Shown one piece after another: positions 1 to 48,400 of a DNA stretch of 64,000 nt. The position numbers and the translations under genes are program-made. Position 1 is the stretch's first letter, and every line of letters starts with the position of its first letter. The notes under the pieces were generated by a model, which worked only from the letters and a program-made list of their open reading frames with translations, was not told the DNA's origin and ran no database searches. Source of the DNA: Coturnix japonica (Eukaryota > Chordata > Aves > Galliformes > Phasianidae); contig NC_029532.1 of NCBI RefSeq assembly GCF_001577835.2, positions 4,674,512 to 4,738,511 of the forward strand, read 5' to 3'.

Positions 1-357
1 GCTTTTGCACGTTCTGCTGGATGGTTATGCACAAGGTGGGCCAGGGGTGGTTCTTGTTATCCATCAGGAGCACTCAGCACGCAGTGTGCACCAGGGGGAT
101 TTCGGAAGTGGCTGTCTAAATAAAACATGCTAATCCTATGGGCTCTGAGAGGAAAACCAGCAGAGGCTTTGGGAACACGCTCCCTGAAGCTACTGGAAAA
201 GCAAAGCTGCTGGCTGAGCTGGCAGCACTGCCCTCTGTTGGCTTCTGTCCTCTGTAATTATCAGATTGCCATAGCATAGAAGGTATGATAATCCCACTCT
301 CAGTGATGAGTAAAGATACACCTGCTTTTTTAATATGTATTATTTATTGTTTTGCAG

Positions 358-445
358 GGTCATGATGTTTGAAGGAAAAGCCAATGAAAGCAACCCAAGA
401 CCTTCCGGTCCACCTCCGGAGAGAGATATAGCCAGCCTCCCTTGA
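358..445 (+). CDS. AIF1L: AIF1L terminal coding exon (3' part of gene only)
   Basis: This is the last coding exon of allograft inflammatory factor 1-like, an EF-hand actin-binding and actin-bundling protein found on F-actin and membrane ruffles. Only the C-terminal tail lies in the window; the EF-hands are upstream of it. A T-rich tract and the acceptor TTTGCAG precede base 358. One base completes a split codon, then the frame reads [18 protein letters not shown], then [10 protein letters not shown], ending in TGA at 443-445. I recognise this as the AIF1L tail, nearly identical to the human ending [14 protein letters not shown]...ERDIASLP; the AIF1 paralogue ends differently. Bases 1-357 are the preceding intron, with nothing coding in it. 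Position immediately 5' of NUP214 on the same strand agrees with mammalian synteny. Confidence 0.93.
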
Positions 446-2340
446 AGAAGACAGGCTGGAAAATTGGCACTGTTTGCTTTGCTGGTCTGTAACAGAGATT
501 ACCTGTGCTTTGTTACTCTTCACTGTGAACAGTCCTAGTTTTCAACTAACCTGCCTTAGAGGAACAGCAAGGGAAGCTGGTAACCCCAGCTTGCATCTTT
601 CTGCAGCATCCCTTAGCTAACTTGATTTTCTAGACAGAAGCTGTAGTATAATGTGAGACAAAAAAAAACCCCAAAAAAACCAGTGATCTTAACTCTTTCC
701 TCTGCCCTTCTTGCATTTCTCAGCTAAGAAGGAGCTTTCTACCCAGCTGATGGATTCAGAGCTGTGCTTGTCACAACAGGTTCCTGAAGAGCTTTGCTAT
801 CAGATAGCGGCTTCATGGGTGTAAATAAGTGCCTTCTGTTCTGTCCTATGCTTCCTGACTGGAGTCTAGATCCTAGTCCTGGATCTGTGTCCTCATCAGC
901 CCCAGGAGCAAGTTCTACACAATCAGCATGGGATGTCTCTGATGTGCCTGGGTCCTCTACTTCTGGAAGACCTTTGTCAGCTGCTGAGGCTGGGATGTCG
1001 TAAGGGAACACTTCTCACTGAATTTAGCAGCTAAAGGACATTCATTGGGCTTCACCTTGAACCAAGTGCTTATCAAAGGTGTTTAGATTTGCAAAAGTCA
1101 CTGCCTGAAGTCCCCACCTCCCTGAAAGGCTGTAGAGCCACTGTGCCCTTCTGTTCTCAGGCCAGTTTTCTGTGCCCTTCCTTTGTAGTTTGCCTTAGGA
1201 CAGGATCAGAGCTAACCTGTCAGCAGGAACATGCTCTGTGAGTAACCATGCAGACAGTGTCCTGCTAGCTCCTACTAGAAATGAGATTAGAAATTGTGCC
1301 TATTGTATTAATTGCTGGTTACAAGGCAAAGACAAGACCCCTCCATGGGATGCTGTGAACCAAATGCAGACAAACTCAAGGGTGGCTCTGCAACCCTGAT
1401 GCATAAATCCAACTGAGCCACAACTACAGGAATAAGTTCTGCAAAGTCTGTTTTCATCTAAGGAAAAGCCACTGGCACATTGCTGTTTTTAGCTTTAGGC
1501 CCTTCCCCCTGCCCCTTCCTGGTTTGGGTTTGTTCTGCTTTTCTTGGCCTATGAGACTCGTTCATCAGCCATAGCAAAAGAAGCAAGCAGAAAGTGAGAG
1601 CTGATCTGCAGAGGGGCAAGCTATGCCAGCAAGTGGGGATGATTAAAGCTACTGTGGGATCCCCTTTCTGATAAAACAACTTGGATCAGACCAGGAACAT
1701 CATTGCTGAACAAGTGTCTGTCTGTCCAAATGTAGAAATAAGCCTACATAACAATGCCTTTGCAGCCCCTCAGGAAGGCTTTGGGGGGAGGTTGGAGCAT
1801 CAGTTGTAAGGAAGCAAGGTGACCAAACTGTGAGCCCTGTGAGCTTTCCCAAACCAGCTGTGAATGAGGATCTTTCTTCATGCAGCTGCTCTCCTTGACT
1901 TTGCAGACCTCTCTGAATGTGTTTCAGCTCAGTCCTGTGGGGACTGCCAGAAATACTTCCCTGTTGTATAAACCCTAAAGCTTACAAAGGATGGCTGTGA
2001 GTGTGGACTAAGCGCAGGGGCTGTGCTGCCCACACTCTGGTTACTGCAGTAAATCTATGCACAACTTCTGGAATCCAGATGTTTGCTCTTTGCCCTTTCC
2101 CCCCTTTACTCTTAAACGTTCTTGGCAGCTTCTTAAAATCAGTTTAATAGTTTTTAAAGGAAAACGCAGATGATTAACTTGACTAAGCTTATTGTTCCTG
2201 CCAAAGGCTGCACTTTTAAAGAAGAAAACATTCTCACTACTGTCCGCATGAAAACCAAAACTGTAATGGAGAGGAAAAACTGTAAGAGCAGCACCAGCCT
2301 GCTTTAAAAACTGAAAATAAACCTCCTGAAGCCACACAGT
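446..2340 (+). other. AIF1L: AIF1L 3' UTR (inferred)
   Basis: About 1.9 kb separate the AIF1L stop codon from the first strong polyadenylation signal at 2316. No credible coding potential is seen in either strand; the small open frames here lack family resemblance. The extent is inferred from the stop codon and the poly(A) signal, so a shorter isoform ending earlier is possible. Confidence 0.6.
2316..2321 (+). terminator. AIF1L polyadenylation signal
   Basis: A canonical AATAAA is followed 17-50 bases later by a GT-rich stretch (GTGTCAGTGTGTTTAGTTG), the usual arrangement of a cleavage site and downstream element. Cleavage is expected near 2335-2345. It is the first well-formed signal after the AIF1L stop and leaves about 0.9 kb to the NUP214 start. 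Confidence 0.65.
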
Positions 2341-3100
2341 GTCAGTGTGTTTAGTTGTGTTTCTCTGAAGTTTGGTCCAGAAGATTGGTTGCAGATTAGC
2401 TGAGCTGTTTTCCATGTTGGTTAATATAAACCCCCTCCATCAGATCCTGGAGATAGGTTTGGACTGCCTTGATGTGATTTTTATCATTAAGAACTGACCC
2501 AGTGCCTGCGAGTTCATGTTATGAAATACAGAGGGTAACTCCTGAAAACCAGCCTGGCTTTCTATAAAGAAAACAGGTGGAAAACAAGTGGCAGTGCTTG
2601 TTCTAATGGGTGTTTATGGAGAGCAGATGCGTGCAGCTCTTTCCTGATTACATTTGCATCCTCTCTGCTCTTGAAGCAATGGCTTGAGTGAGGTTATCTG
2701 TTGTGTTATCAACACGGAGTCCGGTTCTTTCCTAGGGAACAACAGGCTGTGATTTATGTTTATGTATGTGTTCCTCAATAGGAACAACTGCCATTAGCTC
2801 ACAGCACTATCTGCTGCCTTTGGGAATGGACCTGCTGTACTGGGCGAGGTGTGAACGCTGTTGTTTGGTCAGCAGCATAAAACAAGGAGGGACGGGGGGT
2901 GGATTTGGATGTTTTCTTTGCGTTCAGGTCGTTGCTTTTGCATATCCACGTGCTTCCAACCACCTGCGGGCAAAGCATGGATAGTGCCCACCCTAAGTGG
3001 TTGCAATGGGGCCTCGGTAATGCCGACAGCCGCTGTGCTGTAGGAGAAGCAGCTGCGTAGTGCAAGGAATCAAGGCTTTATTAATTAGCAATAATATTAA
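2341..3100. other. AIF1L-NUP214 intergenic spacer
   Basis: Single-copy sequence with no exon, repeat or RNA gene that I can support. Base composition shifts to CpG-rich at about 3100, where the NUP214 promoter begins. Confidence 0.5.
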
Positions 3101-3286
3101 CTCAGCCTATGGCCGCCGGAGGACTGCCGCTACATCCGGCCTCCACCGACCATAGAGAGGCGCTGCCTAGAGCGTCCCCGCCGGAAGCGGAAGTGAAGCG
3201 CGGCGTCGCGCGGGGGCTCCTTGGTTCCACGCAGAGTTCCGTGATTGTGCGCTGGTGTGAGGGTGGGCCCCGGGGATCCCGCCGCC
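3100..3286 (+). promoter_or_regulatory. NUP214 CpG-rich promoter and 5' UTR with tandem ETS motifs
   Basis: CpG density rises sharply here, and no TATA box is seen, as expected for a housekeeping nucleoporin gene. Two overlapping-spaced ETS/GABPA cores lie at 3181-3195 (CCGGAAGCGGAAGTG), about 95 bases before the ATG, and a further ETS core on the opposite strand (CATCCGG) lies near 3134. The start site probably falls at about 3200-3250. The ATG at 3287 sits in a near-ideal Kozak context, GCCGCCATGG. Confidence 0.7.
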
Positions 3287-38724
<35,438 letters not shown>

Positions 38725-38930
38725 GAACATCCTGAGCTCTCCTGGAGAACTGTGCTGTAGCTCCTACGTTCATGAGTCACCTGTGTGATCAATATCCAAA
38801 CAGCTTCTCGTTTAAATACAAAATGTCAGACTTTTTTTTTCCTCCCCACCCCTCCTTAAATATCCTTATTTTTTATGCAGCAACTGTCCTTGTTCTATAT
38901 TAAACAATTTTATCTGTCTTTATACTACTT
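38725..38930 (+). other. NUP214: NUP214 3' UTR with candidate poly(A) signal
   Basis: After TAA at 38722-38724 a short UTR runs to ATTAAA at 38899-38904, followed by T-rich sequence (TTTATCTGTC, CTTGTTTT). It is a variant signal, so a longer UTR using a later site cannot be excluded. Confidence 0.5.
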
Positions 38931-41900
38931 GTTTTGGAAGGGCTTATCTCCCTGGATCATGAAGAAACAAGCACATGTAAGGTGTGATTGCCAGTCCTGT
39001 GCTCATAGCTTACTGTTAACTTTGCTTTTCATTGTCCTTCCCTATGCCCAGACAAGGCAGTAAGCAGCTCAAGTTGGTTTCTGATACAAACCAGCACGTT
39101 TTTCATTGAAGTAAATGATTGATTATCCTTGGTTCTTAAGAAGGAGCTGAAGCTTGCCCTGCTAATTTTAAGTATAGGATGGGGCGCATGCTTATCTCAC
39201 CGAAGTGCTAAATCTGAGTCATGTGTGAGCCAGAGGCTTAGCAGAGAAATAGGAAATTATCTGGGAAGAAACTGGCAGCGTGCAGAGCACGTTCCTATGG
39301 CAGTAACGCTCAGCAAAGAGGTGGGAAGTAAAAGCTTTCTTATTTTTACCTTCCTCTAAATTTGACAGAGCTCAGGAACTCGGGTTTATAGGGAACACTT
39401 GTGGACCTTCAAGGAGAAGCATGACCTCCATCCAGAGGCGTCGGTGATGCTGCAGCTCGTGGCTTTGGCCGCCGGTTTCCACCTTCAGCTCCGTGTTGTT
39501 GTTTTCTAACATGTGAGTTTGTGCTGCTTCCCCTGTAGCTCTCGGATTCAGTCTGTAACGTTTGTGAGATTCTCATATGTTTGTACTCTGACACAACGAG
39601 CGAATGCTGCAAAGAATGCCCTGCAGGCACTCTGGACAAATGCTTTTTCTATTTGATGCATCTGACCTCCACAAAACCTCTCAATGATGGAATGGGTTTT
39701 TGTTGCACTGTGAAAAATGCGTTTGAAAGAATGGCTTATGTACGAGTGGGAGATACATGCAGGTGGGATGGGTTGATCTTGTTGGTCCTAATAGGACGTT
39801 ATGGGGTACTTCTGCTCTTTCTGTTTTCAGCAGAAACATTCTGTGCTTTCATTTTCTGAATAGCACACGGTATGATGGCGGGTGTCATTTTGGGGTCTGG
39901 TTGGCAAGCGGGCACGCGGTGCTTTTTTTGAGCTTGTAAATAGTTGGTAATTGCTTGTTTTCACATCCAATATTATAAACCAAATGCTTACACCTATCAG
40001 CAGCTCCTGAAGAAGTCATTCTTTCTCAAGTCACCCTAAAACGTTCGTGTTCAGCCAGATTCCTGTCCTGGCTGTGCAAGTTGTCCTTCATCTGCACCCA
40101 GGGATGACAGGAATTGGGGTCCCTTTAAAGGGGAGACTACTGAGACATGGTGAATATCATGCACAGGGAGGGCTTGTCTTTGGATGAGGAGAGGTGCTGG
40201 TTTGGAGAATGGAAGGAAAAGCAGGAGAGCTTCAAGTGTGCCCTCCCCGTGTGTCCTCCTCAACCACATGTTTCCTAAGGGCTGGAGGTGATACTGCTCT
40301 TCTGTTTTCCTTCCTCTTTATAAATAGCAGCTGGCCCAAATGACTGACCTTAAATTCTTGGCGTTAATCTCGCACGGCTGTGGCATGCAACACCTCCTCA
40401 CAGGGCCCTATCAGCTGTGCTCCCCCAGATAGCCAGCAGGCCTCTTGCTATGGAGAAGATCAGCTGGGTAAGAATGTGATGTTGGCACAGTGAGCCATTT
40501 CAACTTTCGTTTTTGGAATGATGGGAGCAGTTGGGGGTTGTCCCTGCTGTGCTGCTTGCTGACTGTTAGACTCTTCTTCCCTTTATGAGAGACAGGCTCT
40601 GCTAATGACTGCAGATGCTGCTTGAGTTGCTCTCTTGCAACGCTTCCAAAATCGTGGCTGAAACAAACCAACCCCTGAACCTCCTGCCCTTGGGGAATGG
40701 GTGCTGCTCCTGGTTTCCATAGCAGCTGCTGGAGGAGCTGATTGTGACCGTGAGCCTACAGGAACATGCACAAAACGTAGCAAAGTCAACTTCTCAAAGC
40801 CTGCATTTTTACCAGATGACTCAAGAGCTTGGTGAGCTGCGCCCTGCTCAGCCAGTGGCTGCCAGGAGCTGCTGCGGGCTGTCAGCTGTGCCGGGTGCAT
40901 GTGGACAGATGTCCACCATAGAACAAAGCTGTGACAAATCAGCTCCCAGCTTGGCAGGGCTGGTGAGGAAACCAAGGACCAAGTGTGGGCCTGGAGCCCT
41001 TATTTGTTCACTTCTGTTGGCCGTGCCAATTGGCCTTCAAAGGAGTGGTAACAGCCATTGTAAGGCTTATTGTTATCACTCTGTCCCCCCTGTTTTGACA
41101 GAGGGGCTGGTGAGGGTGTTTCTGTTCTTAAACTGCCATATTGAGCCCCAGGGGCTGGGTAGAAGCAGCTTGGGGGGGAGATGAGTGGGCCTGAAATGAG
41201 CCTTTTCTTACTCCAGGAGCAAAACTGGGGCTGGGCTCCTGCAGGGATGCAATCCTTCAGCACAGGTGCCACTGGTTTGTGCCCCACGCTCAGTTCTCTC
41301 CTGTACTTTGCTGCAGGGTAAGGGCTGCATTCAGGAGTCCTCTGCAGCCCTTGGAAGCCTCACAGCCCCGCATCTGAGCAGCTTACAGAGGTGTGAGATA
41401 GAAGAGAGAGGAAAGGAGACCTGATTTGTATCAGCAGAGGGAAATCCCCTGCAAAGGGTTAAGGTGAGCAGGATATTGCTGCAAAGCGAGGAGCTGCTGC
41501 TGCCTTCTGCTTCAAAGTGAGGGCAGAACATCTTGAAGCCGAGTGGGAGAACCTGGGTAAGGCAAAGCCTGGTTTGTGGGCTCAGCAGGCACGAGGTGCT
41601 GTTGTTATGCACTGTTGGTGTGACCTGGTGCTCCCAGGCTGTCACCCCCCCCTCCCATAGCCCAGCACTGCCTGCTGTCCCCTCTCCCCCTCCTCCCTCC
41701 CAGACCAGGGTGTCTAAATTTAGCCTGCTATCAACAGATGAGGCTGGAGTGTTTCCACTGTGGAAATGAATCCCATTCTGAACCTGTCCTCCCCATCCAT
41801 GCGAATTCCTTCCCACGTGCACTCCGTGCTCTCCCTCCCCTGCAGTGTTCCCACTGCTGCATCTCCCTGAGCAGAGCACGATGCTGTTTGCATTACATGC

Positions 41901-44900
41901 CTGCACACAGTTTGGAGTGATGGGAACAGGGACCCAACAACAGCATGGAAAAGGCTGCGCAAAGTTCCCCTACTGCCTTAGGAAGGTTCCCCCCAGGTGC
42001 AGTATTTATGCTTGCAGCCTTTTGCTAACCAAACAAACAGCATCATGGAGTGGAGCTGCAGCAGTTGGGCTGCCTGCATGCTCCCATCGCTGCTCTGTCC
42101 TCCCATCACACGGCCTGCTAATGAAAAATGCAGGATGCTGGCTGGTATTTTTAACCAGAAACCTCCTCGCTCTGTCTGCTGCGGCGTCAGAGCTGCAATG
42201 GGGAGAAACTGCTCCGTTGCTCACTACAAAGCGCATTGCAGCCAAGGTTGGGAACTGCTCTATTGCAACCAAACGACTCCAGGCAGGCGGGTTTGAAAAC
42301 TTCACTTTATTTTTACCCGTCTGTTATAAAAGCAGGGTTTTGCTTTTCACATCGCCATGAGTGTCCAGACTTGGTACATCGTGGGTTTGTTTTCACAGTA
42401 TCTCTGCAAGACCAAGGACGAGTCTTATTGCTGTGCCCAGAAGCGGGGCTGGGGCTGCCCTCACCTCCTCACCCTTCACCTTCCCAGGGCTGTGCAGAAC
42501 AAATAGGCCAACCCCTCCTCCACAACACTGCTCAGGGTCTGGGTCTGCCCTGCTGGGCTCCTGCCCCTGGTGCTGCTGGCAGAGTGGTGGGGCAGCTCAG
42601 TGCTCCATCCCCTTCCCAGCACATCCTTTCTTGTTTTGCTCTCTTGGATGCCCTGGGTCCCCCCTCCATCCCAGCTGTCACCCAGCGGTGCTGGTAGCAC
42701 CCACCCCTTCCAGCCATCCTTCCTTTCAGGTACGGCTTTGTAATGAAGCAGCATTGGAAAAACATCACTTGTAAAACCATAAAGCATGGGATCTCACCAG
42801 AGGCAGCAGCACTTTCTATGCTGGGTGTGGTGGTGTGGATGGAGGTGGAGGAAGGGAGGACATGGTCTCAAACTAGGCACGGGATAAAGGCATTCTTTGG
42901 GGGAGGGGGAGGTCCATGCAAAGCTGACCCAAAGTGAAGGTTGGATTTATTTACTGCTCGGCTGGGTCTGTTCAGTGCAATGGGACAACTTAGCCAGGAG
43001 GTTGGTATGGAATTGCATGGGTGCATCCAGTCCACCAGGTATGGGGAGAAGGAAATGAATGTTCTTGATGTGCTGGGAGAGACTGAGTCCAACACGAAGT
43101 GAAGTGGAAAAGGACATGGGTGTTCCCTGAATGTGATTTTTTGGTGACTGAGAATAAATCTTTTCCTTGGAATTCCTTTGTGCAGCTAATTAAGACAACT
43201 GGGCCCCGTTTGTTCGACCCATGCTGACATCAGTGAGAACTGTAAGTACTCAGCACCTGTAGACAAAGTGAATACCAGACATAAATACCCCTTCTACTCC
43301 CGGAGCAGCAGCAGAGGTGCATGTAAGTGTTACCAGCAATCACCCACAGCTCCCATTTTGTCCTCTTCTGCATGTATTGCCTAGGAGAAAATACAGCCAA
43401 GTCTTGAGGGCTGTGCCAGTAAGAGCTGTAGTTGGGATCTGAATCCATGTAAGAAAATGAAGTTCAATAGAGTGACTGTGCAAGTCAAAGCCTCCCTAGC
43501 TTCGTCCCTTTATCATCCCAAAGCCTGGATGCAGGCAACCTTTGGCTGATGGATTTGGGCTTGATCCGCTCCAGTTGTTTGCAAGCTGCTTGTGATGCAG
43601 GACTGCCTACCTGTAGGGTCTCCCATTGGAGGGGGAGAGCAGCTCTGCAGCACAGGGAGGAGGGCACCCTGCCTGGGGAGGCACGCTGCAGGGACCCCAC
43701 GTCCATGTTTGCTGGTTTGAGGTGTTTGGGGGGGGGAATGCATCTTCTGGGCGTGCTTTCCCCACGCAGGGGAGATGCTGAACCTGTTGCCATAATAGTT
43801 GGCGTGGCTTTGGAGAAGCGAGGAAGGAGAAATCCTTGTTGTGTGTGTGAGGAGGAGGCGGCAATAGCAGCGAATGGTGCTCCCCCATGGGAGAGCCTTC
43901 TGAGCAGCGAGCGCGGGACCGAGACCTGCTCGGCCCAGCTCTGCAGGGCTGGGAGCATCTGCAGCTGGGCTCTGCTCAGCCCCAGCTCTGGAGGCGTGTT
44001 GTGAATAAGAGGAAGAAACGTTATCTCATGGAAAGCGCTGCCACAGACACCCCCCTCCTTTTGAGCAACCTTCCTGCACCTCCTTCCTCTGCAGAAACGC
44101 ATCTGCTATCTCTGAAGCCATCTGGATGAGGCCCTCGCTGAAACCTGGGTTCTGGCTCCTGCTCCAAATGCGCTTTCTTGACTGGAGGATCTACACACGA
44201 GATGTGGGCCTTCCCTGCTTACCACCCCGTGCAGGATCCTTGGCTACATAACCAAATGGGTACGGTCTCACCTGGGGTCCTGTCTGCACCCCGGTCCTGG
44301 AAGTTGTGTAGATCATGAGGTCATTGGGAAGAAAAACTACCTATGAACCCCAACGTGATTCGTTACTGTAGGAAGAAGAGTTCTTTCGTAGCTGTTGTTT
44401 CTAGTGTTTGCTAGGAATGGTGCCTGCTGCTCTCAGACACGGCCGGTCCTGAATTGTGGATATTGCTGGGTAGACGTGGCGGATGGATCTGCCTTTGCTT
44501 ACACCCACATGTCTCAATGCCTCCGCACGCAGCACAGGTGTGGTGACCCCGGAGCTGCTGGCTCTGCATGTCAGATCATCCCGTATTACAACACCGAGAA
44601 GTGCAAATGGGGTGAGCTCAATTCCTTCTGCCGAGCAGGGAGATGCATGGCCGCGGAGCTCCATCCTACAGCAGTTTATTTGCATTGCTTCGAAACTGAG
44701 ATGATTTCCGAGCTTCCCTCGTTTTAAAACCAGGAAGGTTTGTCTTTTGATGGCGCTTGTTCCATTTTCATGCCCTTTTCATTGCCTGTGACACACTGAT
44801 GATCCTCTCCTCACTCTGAAGCTCTTTTCCCACAAGCTCTGTAGAAAGGACATTCTGCCCGGTGGTATTTTTGTTCTTGTTGTTGTTTTCAGACGTAGCT

Positions 44901-45362
44901 TTAAGGCAAAAGTTTGGCAATGCAAAGCAAAGTCTACATAAGGCCGCATGACTTGGATTTGCAACTCAGAACCTTACAGCTTAAAAAAAACTAAAAGTCC
45001 TTATCTTAAAGAGTTGACTTGTTGCCCCAGGAACCTCAACCAAAAAGAAAGTGGGGGGGGGAGAAAGAAAAGACTCTTAAAATCCCAAATCAAATGCTCT
45101 TATCGTTGTGGGCAGTCTGGGCAAGCTAATGAGACTGAAGTTCAAACAGGAACCGAAAGAGGGAAGAGAACAAAAAAAGCAATACTGGTAGACATCAGTG
45201 TTCGTTTCTTCCCTTAGGAATCCAGTGGTGAGACAGACCCCGCCCTGAGGTCTCCTCTTTTAGCTTTAGCACAGTGAAATCCGTCCCAATGGGAGAAGGT
45301 AGAATGGTTGCATTTGTTGAATGACTAAAAAGTGCATTTCGCTTTCGCTCAGATTACACGTG
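38931..45362. other. Tail-to-tail spacer between NUP214 and FAM78A
   Basis: About 6.4 kb without a gene that I can support. Part of it is probably the long 3' UTR of FAM78A, transcribed leftward. Minus-strand AATAAA candidates appear as TTTATT at 45363-45368, only 80 bases past the stop, and again near 44675 and 42307. Open frames such as that at 43485-44102 (minus) are rich in Pro/Ser/Arg, lack homology signs, and are not called. No CR1 copy is obvious here. Confidence 0.5.
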
Positions 45363-45368
45363 TTTATT
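45363..45368 (-). terminator. Candidate proximal poly(A) signal of FAM78A
   Basis: TTTATT on the plus strand is AATAAA on the minus strand, 80 bases after the FAM78A stop. The downstream minus-strand sequence is only moderately GT-rich. Mammalian FAM78A has a much longer 3' UTR (from memory), so this may be a minor site or chance. Confidence 0.3.
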
Positions 45369-45447
45369 CTAATACCTAAGAGATTGTTTTGCCTTGTTTC
45401 CAGTTTTGTTTTTCTCCCTTTTGGTGCCGGGACGCCAGGTGTTTTTA

Positions 45448-48400
45448 CTATCGGTGCTTGGGAGGTATCACCACGAGCGGTGGTCCATCCTTTGGCCTCC
45501 ACATGAGTACCTGAGCATCGTTGGCATTGGGTTTGACAAGGGCACTGGGTGGTATTGGCTCATTCTTACTGAGGACCTGGGGCTGCTCCTGAGCCGAGGG
45601 CTCCTGCAGCTTGGCACGCTGCCCCAGGGGTCTGCTGGGGTTCACCTCTATGCCCAGCCTCATCCGCCACTTGATAGTCTGCAAGGTCACCATCTCGTTG
45701 GTGGCCGTGTTGGTGGCCACCAGCCAGGTGGTGAAGCTCTGATCCCGGTGGATGCTCGTCAGCTTGGCCACGTTGCTCTCACTGACGGGCACTGCCCACG
45801 TCACGCTCGGGTAGAAGTTGTCGTTCATGCTGATGTTGAACTTGGACTCCTTCTTGGTGGGACCCACGATGGTGCAAGTTTCTGTCGTGTTTCCGTACCA
45901 GGGATAGTTCACTCCATCTGAATCGCTGATGGCCTGGATTTTACCCTCCAGTAGATCTGGGAGCTCCCAACTCGACCTGCAAAACCAACAAATTACAGGT
46001 AACACGTTAATTAATTCCTTTAGAAACATGCAGGACTTCAGGGAAGGAGAGGAATGAGTTGGGAACGCACTCCTGTTCGGCTTTTACTGGGCTTTATCCC
46101 TCTCATGCAAGAACCATAGAACCACAAAGGCTGGAGGAGACCTCTATGATCCCCAACCCCAGCTCACCACACCGTGCCCACTGACATCCCTTAGTGCCAC
46201 ATCTTTGTGGGTCTGGGGCACCTCCAGGGCTGCTGACCCCACCATTCCCCCAGCATTCTGTGCCAGTGCATCACTGCTCTTTCAGAGAAGCTTTTCCTAA
46301 CGTCCAACCTGAAAGAAGACCTTTTCCTGCCACTCGTGACATTGAGGACCCTCTCCAGGACTCACTGTGCCCATCGCTGCCTCCTGCCCCCCAGGCTCCC
46401 ATTTCCCCTTGCTGCGGTCCCTCCTTGCTGTCTGCACGGCGCTGGAAGTGTAACCCATCCCTCTGCAGCCCAGGAAGGACCCGGTTCAAAGACTGGGATG
46501 ATGTTACGGTAATCAGAGAAACAAAGGTCAACGAGGTGGTAACGCTGCCCCATCCCAGCACCGGTGACACCGTGAGCCAGCCTGATGGAAAGGTCAGCCA
46601 AGAAGGGAGAGCAGCCCTCTGCCATCCCACAGCGCCAGTATAGAGGAGCTCCCGGGGTGCTTGGGGAATGAGGGATCAATTAATAGCTCATTTTCATGGG
46701 TACCTGCACAGATCGGCAGGTGCAGGATCTGGGATCAGCACCACAGTGATGGGGTGCGTGGCTATGGATGTGCGGATATGGGATGCGGCATTGGCTGCTG
46801 CAGCCTTCTGCTCCCTGCAGCCAGCAGGCAGAGGGAGTCCTTTCCCTGGAAGACAACGTCAACCTGCAGCAGCCAGGAGTCCCCCAGCAGCACTGCTACA
46901 GCCAGGGATGCTCACTCGTTTCCCCTCCAACCCAGGGCCATCCCAAGGGATGCACACCGGAGGACACAAAGCAGCTCCCTGCAGCCTTGAAGCACGTAGG
47001 AGGCTGAATTCAGGCAGTTGTTTTAAGGTTGTTGTCCACATTCCTGGTTCTCAGCGTGACTGCAGCTCAGGGCTGAGATGTGACACGAAGGTGCACAGGT
47101 GGAGGCTGCGTGGGTGGGAAGGTGCCATGCTGGGCTGTGAAGATCAGAGGCTGCAGTGGCTGCTGCTGGGGGTGGCTGCCCTGCTGCCAGCACACCTTGT
47201 ATCTGCGCTCAGTAATGCGGCAGTGGTGCTGGAAGGAATGCAATGGAACGATCTTCAGCTGCATCAGCACCTTTCTGTGACGGTGTGGAGCCAAGGGAAG
47301 GCCAGAAAGTGCCCAGTAAACGCTTTGCTGACAACAGCAGGAAAGGCACCATCATCCTCTCTGGTTTCACAGGCCTGATGTGGCTGAGCAGCTCCAACAC
47401 CAGGAGGTTCTGGGCTGTAATTCTGTCGCTCCCAAACCTTCAATCAGAATGAGCATCACCAGAGACCAAACCCCTCATAACAAACATCCTCGTGCTACCA
47501 GGAGAAGGCACCCTGCCCAGCAGCAGCCCTGGGATAACCCTTATAAATCAGCCACGTTGTTCTGTAGGAGCACCAAAGGCTTTTCCTCCAGCCCTGCAGA
47601 GGCAGCTGTGATATCTCACCAAGGGAGAGGTGCCCACTAACGTGCAGTGATGGCACAGCACTGCCCAGCTGTCCAAGCGACTCTCAGGGCAGGAAATCTA
47701 CCTGCAGCTCTTTGAGATTTGCATCCGATCCCATTCAAACTGCATTATTTCTCGCTCTGTTTTGCATACCACCATCTGCGCTGCTCCTTGCACGTCTCCA
47801 TGGAGATGAAGAAGCAGGACTGGGTGATGCTGGTCCCATTGGAGCTGGGTCCTGCAGGTCAGAACCCCACAGCCCAGCACTGATGATGCCACGTGGCACA
47901 GCAGCATCCTGCCCCGGTGCTTGGGGTGAGCCCTGCTGACAGCAGCACTGGGATGAAGGGGGTTTTACCCAGTTCTGCGTGCAAAGACGTGACAGAGTGT
48001 TTCCATTTCCTCCTGCCCGGGGTGTTGAGCTACAAGCAAAGTAACCCCAGCATTTACACATGGTTGGAGCTTTAGTTTTTACGCCTAAGAGTGCTCTATC
48101 TGGCCAAAAAATCATTGGTTCCACTTTAAATGCACGTGTCAAACTGATGCAACTCTGCATCTAACATCCATGCATGAGCCTGATGCAAAGCTCCATCTGC
48201 TCGGCTGCTCCTCATTGCTCTGTCCCAGCACTGGGGGCTGCTGGAAGCCTTGCATGGCTCAACCCATGGCGTTCATTTGGAGTCTTCTGTTGCACAAAGC
48301 AACGCAGGTTGAGGCATTAGGACGGCTGACAGACACAGGGTGGGCACAACCTGCACAGAGATCCTCCAGAGTGCATTCCAATGGCACGAAGCGGCCTTGC

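Noticed and set aside
41714-41723. Perfect palindromic MEF2 site CTAAATTTAG
   Set aside because: A few MEF2 matches are expected by chance in 64 kb, and this one has no promoter or E-box near it.
41331-42774. Cluster of overlapping open frames on both strands downstream of NUP214
   Set aside because: Frames overlap on both strands with no consistent codon signal, no splice structure and no family resemblance.
43485-44102. 205-codon open frame on the minus strand between NUP214 and FAM78A
   Set aside because: Composition is Arg/Pro/Ser-rich, there are no recognisable domains, no good start context or splice partners, and GC-rich bird DNA yields such frames by chance. It may lie in a FAM78A 3' UTR.
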